From Kibdelosporangium philippinense (GTDB lineage Bacteria; Actinomycetota; Actinomycetes; Mycobacteriales; Pseudonocardiaceae): a stretch of 64,000 bases of DNA. Every line of letters begins with the position of its first letter. Position 1 is the stretch's first letter. A program made the position numbers and the translations under genes. Positions 16,964-25,864 of this stretch are shown one piece after another. Location: positions 1,121,501 through 1,185,500 of the forward strand of contig NZ_JAJVCN010000003.1 of the NCBI RefSeq assembly GCF_021390435.2, read 5' to 3'. The notes under the pieces are model-generated. The model was not told the origin of the DNA. It did no database searches and saw only the letters and a list, made by a program, of their open reading frames with translations.

Positions 16964-17145
16964 GTCGTCTTCGACGCGACGGCCCTGCCGTGCCGGGAAC
17001 GCGCCGCGGACGTGCTGGAGTAATCCCTGATAGAGACTGCCAAGGCCGGATAACACCTGTGTGTCCTCCCCGTCAGCGAGTGTCCGATTCTCCCGCCGAG
17101 CTCGTGACCGCGCGACGGCCGAAATGCGGTCGTACGCTCAATGCC

Positions 17146-17817
17146 GTGGCCAAGGTGCTGACCGTGTCCGACGAAGTCGTCGAATCGCTGTGGACCGATC
17201 ACGTCCACCGGCATTCGGTCGATCTCGTGCTGGCCGCGGGCGACCTGCCGTTCGACTACCTCGAGTACCTCGCCAACGCGTTGGAACTGCCTTGCGTGCT
17301 CGTCCCCGGCAACCACGACGTGGACCTGGGCGGATATTCCAGGCGTCGCGGGCTGTGGATGCGGGACGGATTCCCTGCGCGGTGGCCCGGCCCGCAAGGC
17401 TGGGTGGACACCGATCGCCGGATCGTCGACGTGGCCGGGCTACGGATCGCCGGTCTCGGCGGCTCGATCCGGTACAGCCCTGGGCCGAACCAGTGGACCG
17501 AGCGTCAGCAGTCACGCCGGGTAAAAACGCTCGCCCGCGCTGCTCAGCGTCGGTACCGTCGAGATGGGCGTGGCGTTGACGTGCTGCTGACGCACTCACC
17601 GCCGTTGGGGGTCGGGGACCGTGAGGATCCACCGCACCGCGGCTTCGCCTGCCTGCACGACGCAGTGCGCCGGATGCGTCCGGCTTGGCTGCTACACGGA
17701 CACGTCCATCCGCATGGCGAGGCTGTTCCCGAGCGGCGAATGGAACACACCAGGGTCGTCAACACGGTCGGCTACAAGATCCTGGACATCACGCCAGGAG
17801 GTGACGGTGCAGAGTGA
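17146..17817 (+). CDS. Calcineurin-like metallophosphoesterase
   Basis: 223 aa from GTG 17146 (no clear ribosome site; the open frame extends upstream). The dimetal motifs are present in order: SDE (8-10), GDLPFD (32-37), GNHD (55-58), THSPP and HGHVH. The second metal site Asp-x-His at the N-terminus is SDE rather than DxH, a variation worth noting. The substrate is unknown. Its stop overlaps the ParB-fold gene, so the two are co-expressed. Confidence 0.8.
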   Translation: MAKVLTVSDEVVESLWTDHVHRHSVDLVLAAGDLPFDYLEYLANALELPCVLVPGNHDVDLGGYSRRRGLWMRDGFPARWPGPQGWVDTDRRIVDVAGLRIAGLGGSIRYSPGPNQWTERQQSRRVKTLARAAQRRYRRDGRGVDVLLTHSPPLGVGDREDPPHRGFACLHDAVRRMRPAWLLHGHVHPHGEAVPERRMEHTRVVNTVGYKILDITPGGDGAE

Positions 17818-18643
17818 CACGGGATTTCCACGTGCCGACGCGGAAAACGACTTCCTCAGGGCGCGCCGCAAACAGGTGCTGTCCAGGCTGGCGGCGTGGC
17901 TGCGCCGCGAGCCCGACGACGTGAACATCATGCTCCCGTTCGACGAGGTGGTCGGCGCGCTCGGCCGCACCGGCGAGCGCAGGCTCGGCTCGCAGGTGAT
18001 CCGCCTGGACTCGATCGTCGGCAGCATGGACCGGACCAGGGACTTCGACCGCCGCTTCCGTCCGACCTCAGGCCGCCTGCGCGAACGCTGGGAGAGGCTG
18101 GCGCGGGCGCAGCGCCGCGGCGAGCCGATCCCGCCGATCGAGGTGTACCGGGTCGGCGACCTGCATTTCGTGTCCGACGGGCATCATCGGGTCTCGGTGG
18201 CGATCGCGTTGGGGCAGGACACGATCGAGGCGTACGTGACGGAGGTGCGGACCAAGATCTCGGCGGACGGGATCCGGTTTCGCGGCGACCTGATCGTGAA
18301 GAACGACCGGAGGTTGTTCCTGGAACGCGTGCCGTTGTCCGGGCATGCCCGTGCGGCGATGGTGCTCAGCGACCCGTGGCAGTACACGATCCTGAGCGAA
18401 ACCGTTGAGGCATGGGGTTTCCGGCTGATGCAGGACGAATCGAAGTTCCTGAACCGCACGGAGATCGCGGCCCGGTTCTACGCGGAGGAATTCGAGCCCG
18501 TGGTCAGCATGCTGCGGCAGGCCGGGCTGATCGGGGACCGGACGGAAGCCGAGGCGTACCTCGCGGTGAGCGAGCAGCGGTACCGGCTGATGCGTACGCA
18601 CCGCTGGGATGACGACGTGATAGCCAAGCTGCGTAAGGGATAA
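17807..18643 (+). CDS. ParB/sulfiredoxin-fold protein
   Basis: 278 aa from GTG 17807, chosen because AGGAGG (17796-17801) gives 5-nt spacing; GTG 17801 would overlap the ribosome site. The central PPIEVYRVGDLHFVSDGHHRVSVAIALG is the ParB/Srx nuclease-like fold with the DGHHR motif. It lacks the helix-turn-helix centromere-binding domain of true ParB and has no ParA next to it, so chromosome partition is unlikely. It overlaps the phosphoesterase gene by 11 bp and the next gene by 1 bp. Confidence 0.75.
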   Translation: MQSDTGFPRADAENDFLRARRKQVLSRLAAWLRREPDDVNIMLPFDEVVGALGRTGERRLGSQVIRLDSIVGSMDRTRDFDRRFRPTSGRLRERWERLARAQRRGEPIPPIEVYRVGDLHFVSDGHHRVSVAIALGQDTIEAYVTEVRTKISADGIRFRGDLIVKNDRRLFLERVPLSGHARAAMVLSDPWQYTILSETVEAWGFRLMQDESKFLNRTEIAARFYAEEFEPVVSMLRQAGLIGDRTEAEAYLAVSEQRYRLMRTHRWDDDVIAKLRKG

Positions 18644-19953
18644 TGGACATCAACTTCTTTGCCGAGATCGTGCGGACCGGGACCTTTCTCGGCGCGGACG
18701 CGGGCATGAGCCAGCAGGAGGTTCAGCGTTACCTCGGCGACGATCCGTGGGAAACACCGACGTCCTGGGACTACGGTCTGGTCGAGTTCTTCTGGGGATC
18801 CCGTTTCGAAGTGAACCTCGGCCGGACAACGGAACTTGTGCCATTCTCCGCGCTTGCGGCTTTGGTTTCCCTTGTACCCCAGTCGGATGGGACGTACCTG
18901 CACGCCGCGTCGGATGTGGTTGTGCACGTTCAGGATGGCTTGGTTTCGAACATCGTGTCTCGTTCGGTTGGCGTTGGCGGATTGGACATTCCGGGCGACC
19001 GGGTGCCGGTGGTCAACGCACATCCGGATTTCTTCGCCGACATCGTGGAAACCGGAACAGTGCTTGGCGTGGACGCGGACCTGGATCCTTCGGTCGTCCG
19101 CCGGGTCTTTGGCGACTTCGGGTATGACAACGACAATAGTGAATCCTTCTGGTGGGGCTACGACCTCGTGGAGATCTTCTGGCACAGAAGGAAAATCGAC
19201 GGAGTTCGGGGCTCGCATTTCAGCGTGCAGACCCATCGGCTCAACGCACGTAACCGGCCTTTACTTTTCGCCGACCTGGAAGCCGAACTCACGCGTCGTG
19301 GCATACCGCTGACGCCGTTGCCCACTCGCCCTCTCTTCGAGGAATACCAGGAGTACTGGCAGCCATCGTCGAGAATGGCGCTGACAGTTCACGTGCCATG
19401 CGGTGAAGTGGAATGGATCGGCTCAGACTTCCACCAGGATCACTCGCAGCCAGACTGGGGCGACTATCGCGCGATCTACCGCAGTATGAAGGAAGTAGTC
19501 AACTTCTCCCCCGCCGCACGCCTGAAATGGATCGCCAAGCACCGGCATGATTCGTGCCCGTGGGGCTGGTGGATGCGTCGCATTAGGACAATCACCAACC
19601 GTGCGACTTCGTCGGACGAGGTGCGTGACCGAGAGAAGTGGGTCGATTTCGGCTATTGGGCTTTGGCGCAGTGCCCATCGCTTGATGTGCCGCCAGCACT
19701 GGCCGCGCAGACGCTTGCGGAGTTCACGGCGACCCTCGAAGACACCCAGCCTGACATGCCACGGCCGTCGGCAGACACAGTGGTTCGGGCATGCCTCGCC
19801 TACGTCACCGGAATGGACCGCACGTCCAAATCCCTCCTCGCCGCCGCCCGTTTGCACAGACATGCTTTGCGGGACTTGGATTTGCTGGCATCCCTCGATT
19901 CGTGGATCGCGCGTTGGACGGACATTCCTAGCGTTTCGATGCCACGACTGTGA
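18643..19953 (+). CDS. Unknown protein with internal duplication
   Basis: 436 aa, start ATG 18643 overlapping the upstream TAA (TAATG). I do not recognise the family. Two tandem copies of a ~50-residue motif are visible: residues 4-51 (FFAEIVRTGTFLGAD...DYGLVEFFW) and 129-180 (FFADIVETGTVLGVD...GYDLVEIFW). A Trp-rich central part and an Ala-rich helical C-terminal ~120 residues follow. There is no signal peptide or membrane helix. The repeats resemble small immunity-type folds found in actinobacterial polymorphic-toxin neighbourhoods, but no toxin is adjacent. Confidence 0.6.
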   Translation: MDINFFAEIVRTGTFLGADAGMSQQEVQRYLGDDPWETPTSWDYGLVEFFWGSRFEVNLGRTTELVPFSALAALVSLVPQSDGTYLHAASDVVVHVQDGLVSNIVSRSVGVGGLDIPGDRVPVVNAHPDFFADIVETGTVLGVDADLDPSVVRRVFGDFGYDNDNSESFWWGYDLVEIFWHRRKIDGVRGSHFSVQTHRLNARNRPLLFADLEAELTRRGIPLTPLPTRPLFEEYQEYWQPSSRMALTVHVPCGEVEWIGSDFHQDHSQPDWGDYRAIYRSMKEVVNFSPAARLKWIAKHRHDSCPWGWWMRRIRTITNRATSSDEVRDREKWVDFGYWALAQCPSLDVPPALAAQTLAEFTATLEDTQPDMPRPSADTVVRACLAYVTGMDRTSKSLLAAARLHRHALRDLDLLASLDSWIARWTDIPSVSMPRL

Positions 19954-20911
19954 CCCGCTCGGGCAACGGCCTGACTTCGTCCATCAACCGGTCGGCATAG
20001 TTGTCGAGTAGTCGCGTCCCAACCTGCTGCGCGTACCCGAAAAGCACGGCCCAGAGCAACAAAGCCGCCTGCGAGCCAACGTAAACAATCCCGCTGACCA
20101 AACCCGCGCCCAACGCCAGCAAACCGACAACCGACAACGCGGCGCCGAGCAAAATCTTCACCAAGGCCTGATACCCAATAAGGACATAGGGACTCAGGTC
20201 AGGTCGGCGCCGAATAAGCAGCAGGACAACGGAAATCGTGGCCCCCAAGGCCCCGAAGAGCTGCACCATCCAGACGTCCCACCCGGTGGGCGCTGTGGTT
20301 CCGGTCGGGCAAAGCAGTTGCGGCACAGCGGGATTCGGCGGCATGCACGTCGGCACGAGACCCGGTTTGAGCACGCCGACCAACCCCAGAGCCGTGTTGA
20401 GGACCAGAAGGGCGATGCTGATGACGATCAGTTTGTTCCTCAGGGCTCGGGCTGCGGCGTGCGCGTCGTCCGAAGCGTCGAAGGCAGCGCGCATCGCGTC
20501 GACAACCGTTGCCCTGTCAGGATCTTCCTGCTCCATGGCCTTGCGCCTCGGATCGCCGTCTTCGAGGTACATCCGAACCCTGGCCCTGAGTCCCGGAAGT
20601 CTCGACGGCAGGTCAGGATCGGCCGCGGCCAGATAGATCTCGGCTTCATGCAAGGCGCGCCATGCTCGCTCGATGTGCCAGCCCGACCACCAGGACGCGC
20701 CTGAACGCCACCACTTGTTGTCCGCGCTGCGCAGTGCCGCGTCCACGATCTCCAGCGAGACTTCCGCTGCTTTGCGGGCAACCTCTGTTGCCGGGGTCGG
20801 CGGCAGAGCGGCGAGGTCGGCGCGTACACGCCGGGCCCTCGACTCGACGGTCAGCTGCCAGTCAGTGACATCAGCCCCAACCTGCCAACCGACAGTGACA
20901 TTTTCCACCAT
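19928..20911 (-). CDS. Multi-pass membrane protein of unknown function
   Basis: 327 aa. The N-terminal ~165 residues are soluble and helical (several WW pairs, SASWWSGW-like segment); helices at about 167-187, 213-236 and 244-290 form a C-terminal membrane domain with two Cys in an extracellular-looking loop (CMPPNPAVPQLLCP). The stop region overlaps the convergent gene by 26 bp. I cannot assign a function. Upstream lies a repeat-rich gap of 483 bp. Confidence 0.6.
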   Translation of the reverse strand: MVENVTVGWQVGADVTDWQLTVESRARRVRADLAALPPTPATEVARKAAEVSLEIVDAALRSADNKWWRSGASWWSGWHIERAWRALHEAEIYLAAADPDLPSRLPGLRARVRMYLEDGDPRRKAMEQEDPDRATVVDAMRAAFDASDDAHAAARALRNKLIVISIALLVLNTALGLVGVLKPGLVPTCMPPNPAVPQLLCPTGTTAPTGWDVWMVQLFGALGATISVVLLLIRRRPDLSPYVLIGYQALVKILLGAALSVVGLLALGAGLVSGIVYVGSQAALLLWAVLFGYAQQVGTRLLDNYADRLMDEVRPLPERVTVVASKR

Positions 20912-21194
20912 GATCGATCACCCCAAGTACATGGTGACACTCAGAGATGCCCGTTTTCAGGGGCCGACCGAGTGGTTTCCCCAGGTCAGAAGGGATAGCA
21001 CAGCGTCGCGCACGAAAGCGCACGCTAAGCCGATCGAACTCGAACGGCGGACAAGGCACCGGAATGGCGGAATGACGCGGGGCAACGGTCGACGGACAGT
21101 GTCCGGGCGACATGCGGCAGCGCCAAACGCTCATGGCCACAGCAGGCACCTCACCATGGCCAACGTCGGACACACCAAGCCGAAATGGCTGCCC

Positions 21195-21304
21195 CCTTCG
21201 GCAACGGTGGACACACCATGCCGCAACGGCGGACACACTCTTCAGCAATGGTGGACACACCCTTCCGGAACGGTGGACACGGCCTTCAGGAACGGTGGAC
21301 ACGG
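21195..21304. repeat. 22-bp tandem repeat array A (five units)
   Basis: Five contiguous 22-bp units with core GNAAYGGYGGACAC begin at 21195, 21217, 21239, 21261 and 21283; a partial sixth follows. Units 4 and 5 (CCTTCCGGAACGGTGGACAC and CCTTCAGGAACGGTGGACAC plus GG) differ at one base. The array lies in the 483-bp gene-free gap 20912-21394, whose remainder shows only the hairpin at 21350. Array B at 39776 carries the same unit in reverse orientation. Confidence 0.85.
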
Positions 21305-21349
21305 ATGCCGGAACGGTGTCTGGCACCGCTTCGCCAGCGCACCTGACTC

Positions 21350-21386
21350 ATGCTTGCATGCTGGCACTGTGCCAGCATGCAAGCAT
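21350..21386 (-). terminator. Long palindromic hairpin downstream of the sugar importer operon
   Basis: Perfect 18-bp arms ATGCTTGCATGCTGGCAC (21350-21367) and GTGCCAGCATGCAAGCAT (21369-21386) around a single base. It begins 8 bp after the stop of the ATPase gene at 21395 on the reverse strand and so is placed to terminate that operon. There is no T-tract, as is common for actinobacterial terminators. Confidence 0.65.
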
Positions 21387-21394
21387 TGGTGCTG

Positions 21395-22576
21395 TCAGCC
21401 GGAGTAGGTGAGGTTCTTGCCGTTCGATGGGTCGAAGAGCTGCACCTTGTCCGTGTCGAACCAGATGTCCAGCGAGCCGCCCTGCTGCGCCTCCGAAGCC
21501 GCCGAAAGCCGCGTGACGACCTGCGAGCCGCTGTCAGGCACATCGGAAGTCCCGGCGTCCGCCGCGAGTTCCTCCAGCTCCTGAGACGTCGCCTGGTCGC
21601 CCTCGACGGTGAAGTACGCGTACTTGTCCGACCCCATCGACTCCAGCACGTCCACCGAGGCCGTGAAGGTCGCCCCGCCCGCCTTCGCCGAGTCGTCGAG
21701 CAGGCGCGCGTCCTCGAAGTGCTCAGGGCGGATGCCGAGGATCACTTCACGGGGCGCGTCCGCGGCCTCGACCAAAGAGCGAATCCGGTCCGTCAAAGCG
21801 AACTTGCCCAAAGGCGAGTTGACTTCGTTGTCCGCCAATGTCGCAGGCAGGAAGTTCATCGAAGGCGAGCCGATAAACCCTGCCACGAACAGGTTCGCGG
21901 GCTGCTCGTACAGGAACTGCGGCGAGCCGATCTGCTGCACGAGCCCGCCGCGCAACACCACAACCCGGTCGCCGAGGGTCATCGCCTCGGTCTGGTCGTG
22001 GGTCACATACACGGTCGTCGTGCCGAGTTGCTTCTGCAGCTTGGACAACGAGGTCCGCATCTGCACACGCAACTTAGCGTCCAAGTTGGACAATGGCTCG
22101 TCCATCAGGAACGCCTTGGGGCTACGAACAATCGCGCGACCCATCGCGACACGCTGCCGCTGACCACCGGACAGGTTGCCCGGTTTGCGGTCAAGGTGCT
22201 GCGTCAGGTCCAGCGTGCGCGCCGCCTCTTCGACCTTCTCGCGGACGATCTTGTCGTCCACTTTGGCCAGACGCAGCGGGAACGCCATGTTCTCCCGGAC
22301 GCTCATGTGCGGGTAGAGCGCGTATGACTGGAACACCATCGCGATGTCCCGGTCTTTCGGTGCTCGCTCGTTCACGCGCTCGCCGTCGATTCGCAGCTCG
22401 CCTTCGGAGATGTCCTCCAGGCCTGCGATCATGTTGAGCGTCGTGGACTTTCCGCAGCCCGACGGGCCGACCAGGATGATGAACTCGCCGTCGGCGATCG
22501 TGAAGTCCACTTCGGACACTGCCAGTGCGCCGTCCGGGTACCGCTTGGTCACCTTGTCAAGCACGATTTCAGCCAT
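21395..22576 (-). CDS. sugC: Trehalose importer ATP-binding subunit (SugC-like)
   Basis: 393 aa, the same length as M. tuberculosis SugC. Walker A GPSGCGKST (37-45), signature LSGGQRQR and Walker B FLMDEP are present, followed by the OB-fold/TOBE regulatory domain typical of MalK/UgpC/MsiK ATPases. It energises the two permeases encoded upstream. Start ATG 22576; a longer frame upstream only overlaps the permease in another frame. MsiK-type multitask ATPases look similar, but the operon context favours SugC. Confidence 0.88.
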   Translation of the reverse strand: MAEIVLDKVTKRYPDGALAVSEVDFTIADGEFIILVGPSGCGKSTTLNMIAGLEDISEGELRIDGERVNERAPKDRDIAMVFQSYALYPHMSVRENMAFPLRLAKVDDKIVREKVEEAARTLDLTQHLDRKPGNLSGGQRQRVAMGRAIVRSPKAFLMDEPLSNLDAKLRVQMRTSLSKLQKQLGTTTVYVTHDQTEAMTLGDRVVVLRGGLVQQIGSPQFLYEQPANLFVAGFIGSPSMNFLPATLADNEVNSPLGKFALTDRIRSLVEAADAPREVILGIRPEHFEDARLLDDSAKAGGATFTASVDVLESMGSDKYAYFTVEGDQATSQELEELAADAGTSDVPDSGSQVVTRLSAASEAQQGGSLDIWFDTDKVQLFDPSNGKNLTYSG

Positions 22577-22578
22577 GA

Positions 22579-23421
22579 TCAACCCTTTACCGCACCGGAG
22601 GTCAGCCCCGCGACGATGCGACGCTGGAAGAACAACACGAACAGGATGATCGGGATGGTGATCACGACGGCCGCCGCGGACACCGTCCCGGTCGGGTCCT
22701 CGAAGTACGAGGCGCCGGTGAAGAACTGCAGTGCCGCCGGCACCGTCCGCGACGCGTTCGTCGAGGTCAACGAGATCGCGAAGAGGAAGTCGTTCCAGCA
22801 GAAGATGAACACCAGGATCGCCGTGGTGAACACGCCAGGCGCGGCCAGCGGCGCGATCACCTTGCGGAACGCCTGCCCCGGCGTCGCACCGTCCATCTTG
22901 GCCGCTTTCTCCAACTCCCATGGGATTTCCCGGAAGAAGGCGGACAACGTGTAGATCGACAGCGGCAGCGCGAACGTGATGTACGGCAGGATCAGGCCCG
23001 GCCACGTGTCGAACAGACCAAGCGCTCGCTCCATCTCGAACAGCGGGGACACCAGCGAGACCTGCGGGAACATCGCGATCAGCAGTGAAACGCCGACCAG
23101 AGCGCGCTTTCCGGGGAACTCCAGCCGGGCGATGGCGTACGCGGCCATCGTGCCGAGGATCACCGCGATCACCGTCGCGATGATCGCGATGCCGATCGAG
23201 TTCACCAAGGCGCGCAGGAAGTCCGTGGTCTGGAAGATGTCGATGTAGTTCTGGAACGTCCACTCCGACGGGATGAAGCTCCGGTCGGTGAGCGTGCTCT
23301 TCGTCTTGAACGACAACGACAGGATCCACAGCACCGGCACCAGTGCGTAGACCACGACGACGACGTCGATCACGGTCCAGCGGAACACCCGGCCGGGTGT
23401 CCGGGTCGCCATCATGGCCAT
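22579..23421 (-). CDS. sugB: Trehalose importer permease (SugB-like)
   Basis: 280 aa, six membrane helices, with the cytoplasmic EAA loop EKAAKMDGATPGQAF contacting the ATPase. It is the second permease of a carbohydrate ABC importer (CUT1 family). The start overlaps the stop of the sugA gene by 1 base, and it is 2 bp from sugC, so expression is coupled. Confidence 0.88.
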   Translation of the reverse strand: MAMMATRTPGRVFRWTVIDVVVVVYALVPVLWILSLSFKTKSTLTDRSFIPSEWTFQNYIDIFQTTDFLRALVNSIGIAIIATVIAVILGTMAAYAIARLEFPGKRALVGVSLLIAMFPQVSLVSPLFEMERALGLFDTWPGLILPYITFALPLSIYTLSAFFREIPWELEKAAKMDGATPGQAFRKVIAPLAAPGVFTTAILVFIFCWNDFLFAISLTSTNASRTVPAALQFFTGASYFEDPTGTVSAAAVVITIPIILFVLFFQRRIVAGLTSGAVKG

Positions 23422-24356
23422 CAGCGCTTACCTCCTGGGTCGGAGCCAGGTGCGGACGTGCCGAACACCTTGATGAAGAGGAACGCGATGATCGCGACCG
23501 TGATGAAGATGAGCACCGACATGGTCGACCCGATCCCGAGGTTCAGGCCCTTGATCAGGTTGTTGTAGGTCTGGATCGACACCGACGACGTGCCAGGCGT
23601 GAGCACGAAGAGGTTGTCGAAGATGCGGAACGCGTCGAGCGTGCGGAACAGCAGCGCCACCAGGATCGCCGGCTTCATCACCGGCACCATCACCTTGGTG
23701 AACCGCTGCCACGGCCCGGCACCGTCCATCGCCGCGGCCTTGAGCAGGTCGTCCGGCACCAGCGCCAGACCAGCCATCAGCAGCAACGCCATGAACGGCG
23801 TCGTCTTCCACACCTCAGCCAGCACAACGATGAAGAACGCGGGCACCTGTTCAGTCAGCAACGAGCTACCGGGCGACACGAGATCGCTCAGATAGCCCGT
23901 GGTGTCCTGCCAAGCGAACTTCCACGAGAAGGCCGCGACGACAGTCACGATGCCGTACGGAATCAGCGTGACCGTTCGAACCAAGCCGCGCCCAACGATC
24001 GTGCGGTGCATGATCAAGGCAAGGCACATGCCAAGCACCAGCTCGATGATCACCGACACGACCGTGATCAACATGGTCAGCCCGAACGCCGTCCACCAGT
24101 AGTTGCTGCCGAGCACGGTGACGTAGTTGTCGAGGAAGACGAACTCGCTCTGGTTGGGGAATCTGAGGTCGTAGCGCTGCATGGACAGCCAGATCGAGTA
24201 GATGATCGGCCACGCGGTGACCGCGACCATCACGAGCGCGGCTGGCGCGCAGAGCATCCAGCCGAGCTTGCGTTCGGCGCGCTTTCCTTCCGACAGTTCA
24301 GGTTTCGCCTTCTTGCCGGACTTGGCCGGTGCGGGTTTGACCGCGGTGTCGGTCAC
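23421..24356 (-). CDS. sugA: Trehalose importer permease (SugA-like)
   Basis: 311 aa, with an N-terminal cytoplasmic Lys-rich segment (~30 residues) and six membrane helices. The EAA loop is LKAAAMDGAGPWQRF. First permease of the CUT1-type importer. It overlaps lpqY by 4 bp (start region) and sugB by 1 base. Length and order match Rv1236. Confidence 0.88.
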   Translation of the reverse strand: MTDTAVKPAPAKSGKKAKPELSEGKRAERKLGWMLCAPAALVMVAVTAWPIIYSIWLSMQRYDLRFPNQSEFVFLDNYVTVLGSNYWWTAFGLTMLITVVSVIIELVLGMCLALIMHRTIVGRGLVRTVTLIPYGIVTVVAAFSWKFAWQDTTGYLSDLVSPGSSLLTEQVPAFFIVVLAEVWKTTPFMALLLMAGLALVPDDLLKAAAMDGAGPWQRFTKVMVPVMKPAILVALLFRTLDAFRIFDNLFVLTPGTSSVSIQTYNNLIKGLNLGIGSTMSVLIFITVAIIAFLFIKVFGTSAPGSDPGGKR

Positions 24357-25669
24357 GGCAGGACTCCCTTCGACTGGAGTGCGTCCTGCAGCTCACGACG
24401 CAGGCGATCGGCTGTCGCCGGTGGATCGATGGCCGACGGCGGCGACAGGATCGTCGAGATCACCGTCGACGCGTTCTGGTACGCCGGAGTAAGCGGCCGG
24501 GATTCCGACGAGTTGAGCGATTCCACGATCGTGTCCTTCATCGGATACGCCTGGTCCATCGTCGGATTGGCCTTGGGATCAGCCGGTTTCGACGGGTCGA
24601 CCGGCGTCGTGTCCTCGTAGACCGAGCGGATGGTCGGCGGCAGCGACTCCTCGATCGCTTGGAACTTCTGGTTTTCCGCGTTACGCAGGCACAGCGCCGC
24701 CTCGAAGGACTCCTGCGGGTGCCGGGAGTACGCGCTGACGGCGAGGTTGAACCCACCGATCGTCGGTTTCGACGGCTGGCCGGGGTTCACGCCCGGATAC
24801 TGCGTCCACTTCAGGTTCTTGAACCGGTCGGGTGCGTCCGACTGGATACTCGCGTAGACGAACGGCCAGTTGATCTGGAACGCGGCCTGGCTGTTCGGTT
24901 GCTGGAAGCCAAGCTGCACCTGCTGTTCCTTCGCCGCGTTCAGGTCCGACGCGGTGACGCCAGCGGTCGCGAGGCGCTTGAGGATCTCAAGCCCCTTGAC
25001 CGCGCCCTGATCCATCACCACGCTCTTGCCGTCGTCGGACAGGATGTGCCCGCCAGCGGAGTTGACGATGGTGTTGTAGTTGACCACAAGGCCTTCGTAT
25101 TCGGCCGCTGTCAACAGGATCTGGTATGGCTTGCCCTGCGCCTTGAGCTGCTCGGACGCCGCGATCATCTCGTCGAACGTCTTCGGCGGCGCCGGAGTGA
25201 GCGACGAGTCGTACCACAGCAGTTGGACGTTGGTGTTCTTGGTGGCCGCGTACAGCTTTCCGTTCCACTGCGCGGTGCTCAGCGGGCCGGGGAAGACGTC
25301 GCGTTCCGCCTCGGCCTTGTGCAGGCCCGTCCACTCGAGAATCCAGCCCGCTTCGGCGAACTCGGCGACCCAGACGACGTCGAGGCCGAGAATGTCCATT
25401 TCGGAGTCGTTCGCCGCGAGCCTGCGGACCATCTGCTCACGCTGCCCGTCGCCCTCCCGCGGCAGTTTGTTGTAGACGATGGTGTACCGGCCGTTTGCCT
25501 GTTCGTTGCACTTCGCGACGACCTTGTCGAAGACCTCTTCGGGTGAGTAATAGACGTTGATCGTCGTACCCGAGTCAGATCCGCAAGCGGTCAGCAGCGG
25601 AACGGCGAGTAGTGCCGCCCCGACAGCCCCGACAAGGCGCCTTCGCGTCGTGCGACTGGCGCTGCGCAT
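24353..25669 (-). CDS. lpqY: Trehalose-binding lipoprotein (LpqY-like)
   Basis: 438 aa from ATG 25669, with GAGGAGG eight bases upstream. The N-terminus has Arg-rich, hydrophobic and lipobox LLTAC segments (Cys29), so it is a lipoprotein anchored outside the membrane. The rest is a type I solute-binding fold (EGDGQREQMVRRLAAND, WYDSSLTPAPPKTFDEM). The lpqY-sugA-sugB-sugC order equals the mycobacterial trehalose recycling importer. The promoter region (25670-25860) has no operator I can identify. An IS1380-type element lies 195 bp upstream. Confidence 0.88.
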   Translation of the reverse strand: MRSASRTTRRRLVGAVGAALLAVPLLTACGSDSGTTINVYYSPEEVFDKVVAKCNEQANGRYTIVYNKLPREGDGQREQMVRRLAANDSEMDILGLDVVWVAEFAEAGWILEWTGLHKAEAERDVFPGPLSTAQWNGKLYAATKNTNVQLLWYDSSLTPAPPKTFDEMIAASEQLKAQGKPYQILLTAAEYEGLVVNYNTIVNSAGGHILSDDGKSVVMDQGAVKGLEILKRLATAGVTASDLNAAKEQQVQLGFQQPNSQAAFQINWPFVYASIQSDAPDRFKNLKWTQYPGVNPGQPSKPTIGGFNLAVSAYSRHPQESFEAALCLRNAENQKFQAIEESLPPTIRSVYEDTTPVDPSKPADPKANPTMDQAYPMKDTIVESLNSSESRPLTPAYQNASTVISTILSPPSAIDPPATADRLRRELQDALQSKGVLP

Positions 25670-25864
25670 GAACCCTGCCTCCTCGTCCCTGCGAGGAAAC
25701 CGGGCATGCCCCTCACCGCGCGCCCGGCACCTCGGTGTGCCCCCGAACGCGGATGTGCCCAACCTCACCTGTAACGCGCTCGGGCCCACTGAACTTAGGC
25801 GGGTTGATCACCCCTCGCAAGCGAATCGCCGCTGTCTGCAGACACGATTACATCAAGGTATTAG

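Noticed and set aside
17807..18643. Chromosome-partition ParB
   Set aside because: Only the nuclease-like ParB/Srx fold is present, without the HTH domain, parS-like sites or a parA neighbour.
21195..21304. CRISPR array
   Set aside because: Units are contiguous 22-bp repeats without unique spacers, and no cas genes occur in the window. The Cas4-like nuclease at 5424 stands alone.
21395..23329. Fusion of the SugC ATPase with an additional N-terminal domain
   Set aside because: The upstream part is the SugB gene read in another frame; the normal start at 22576 gives exactly the usual 393 aa.
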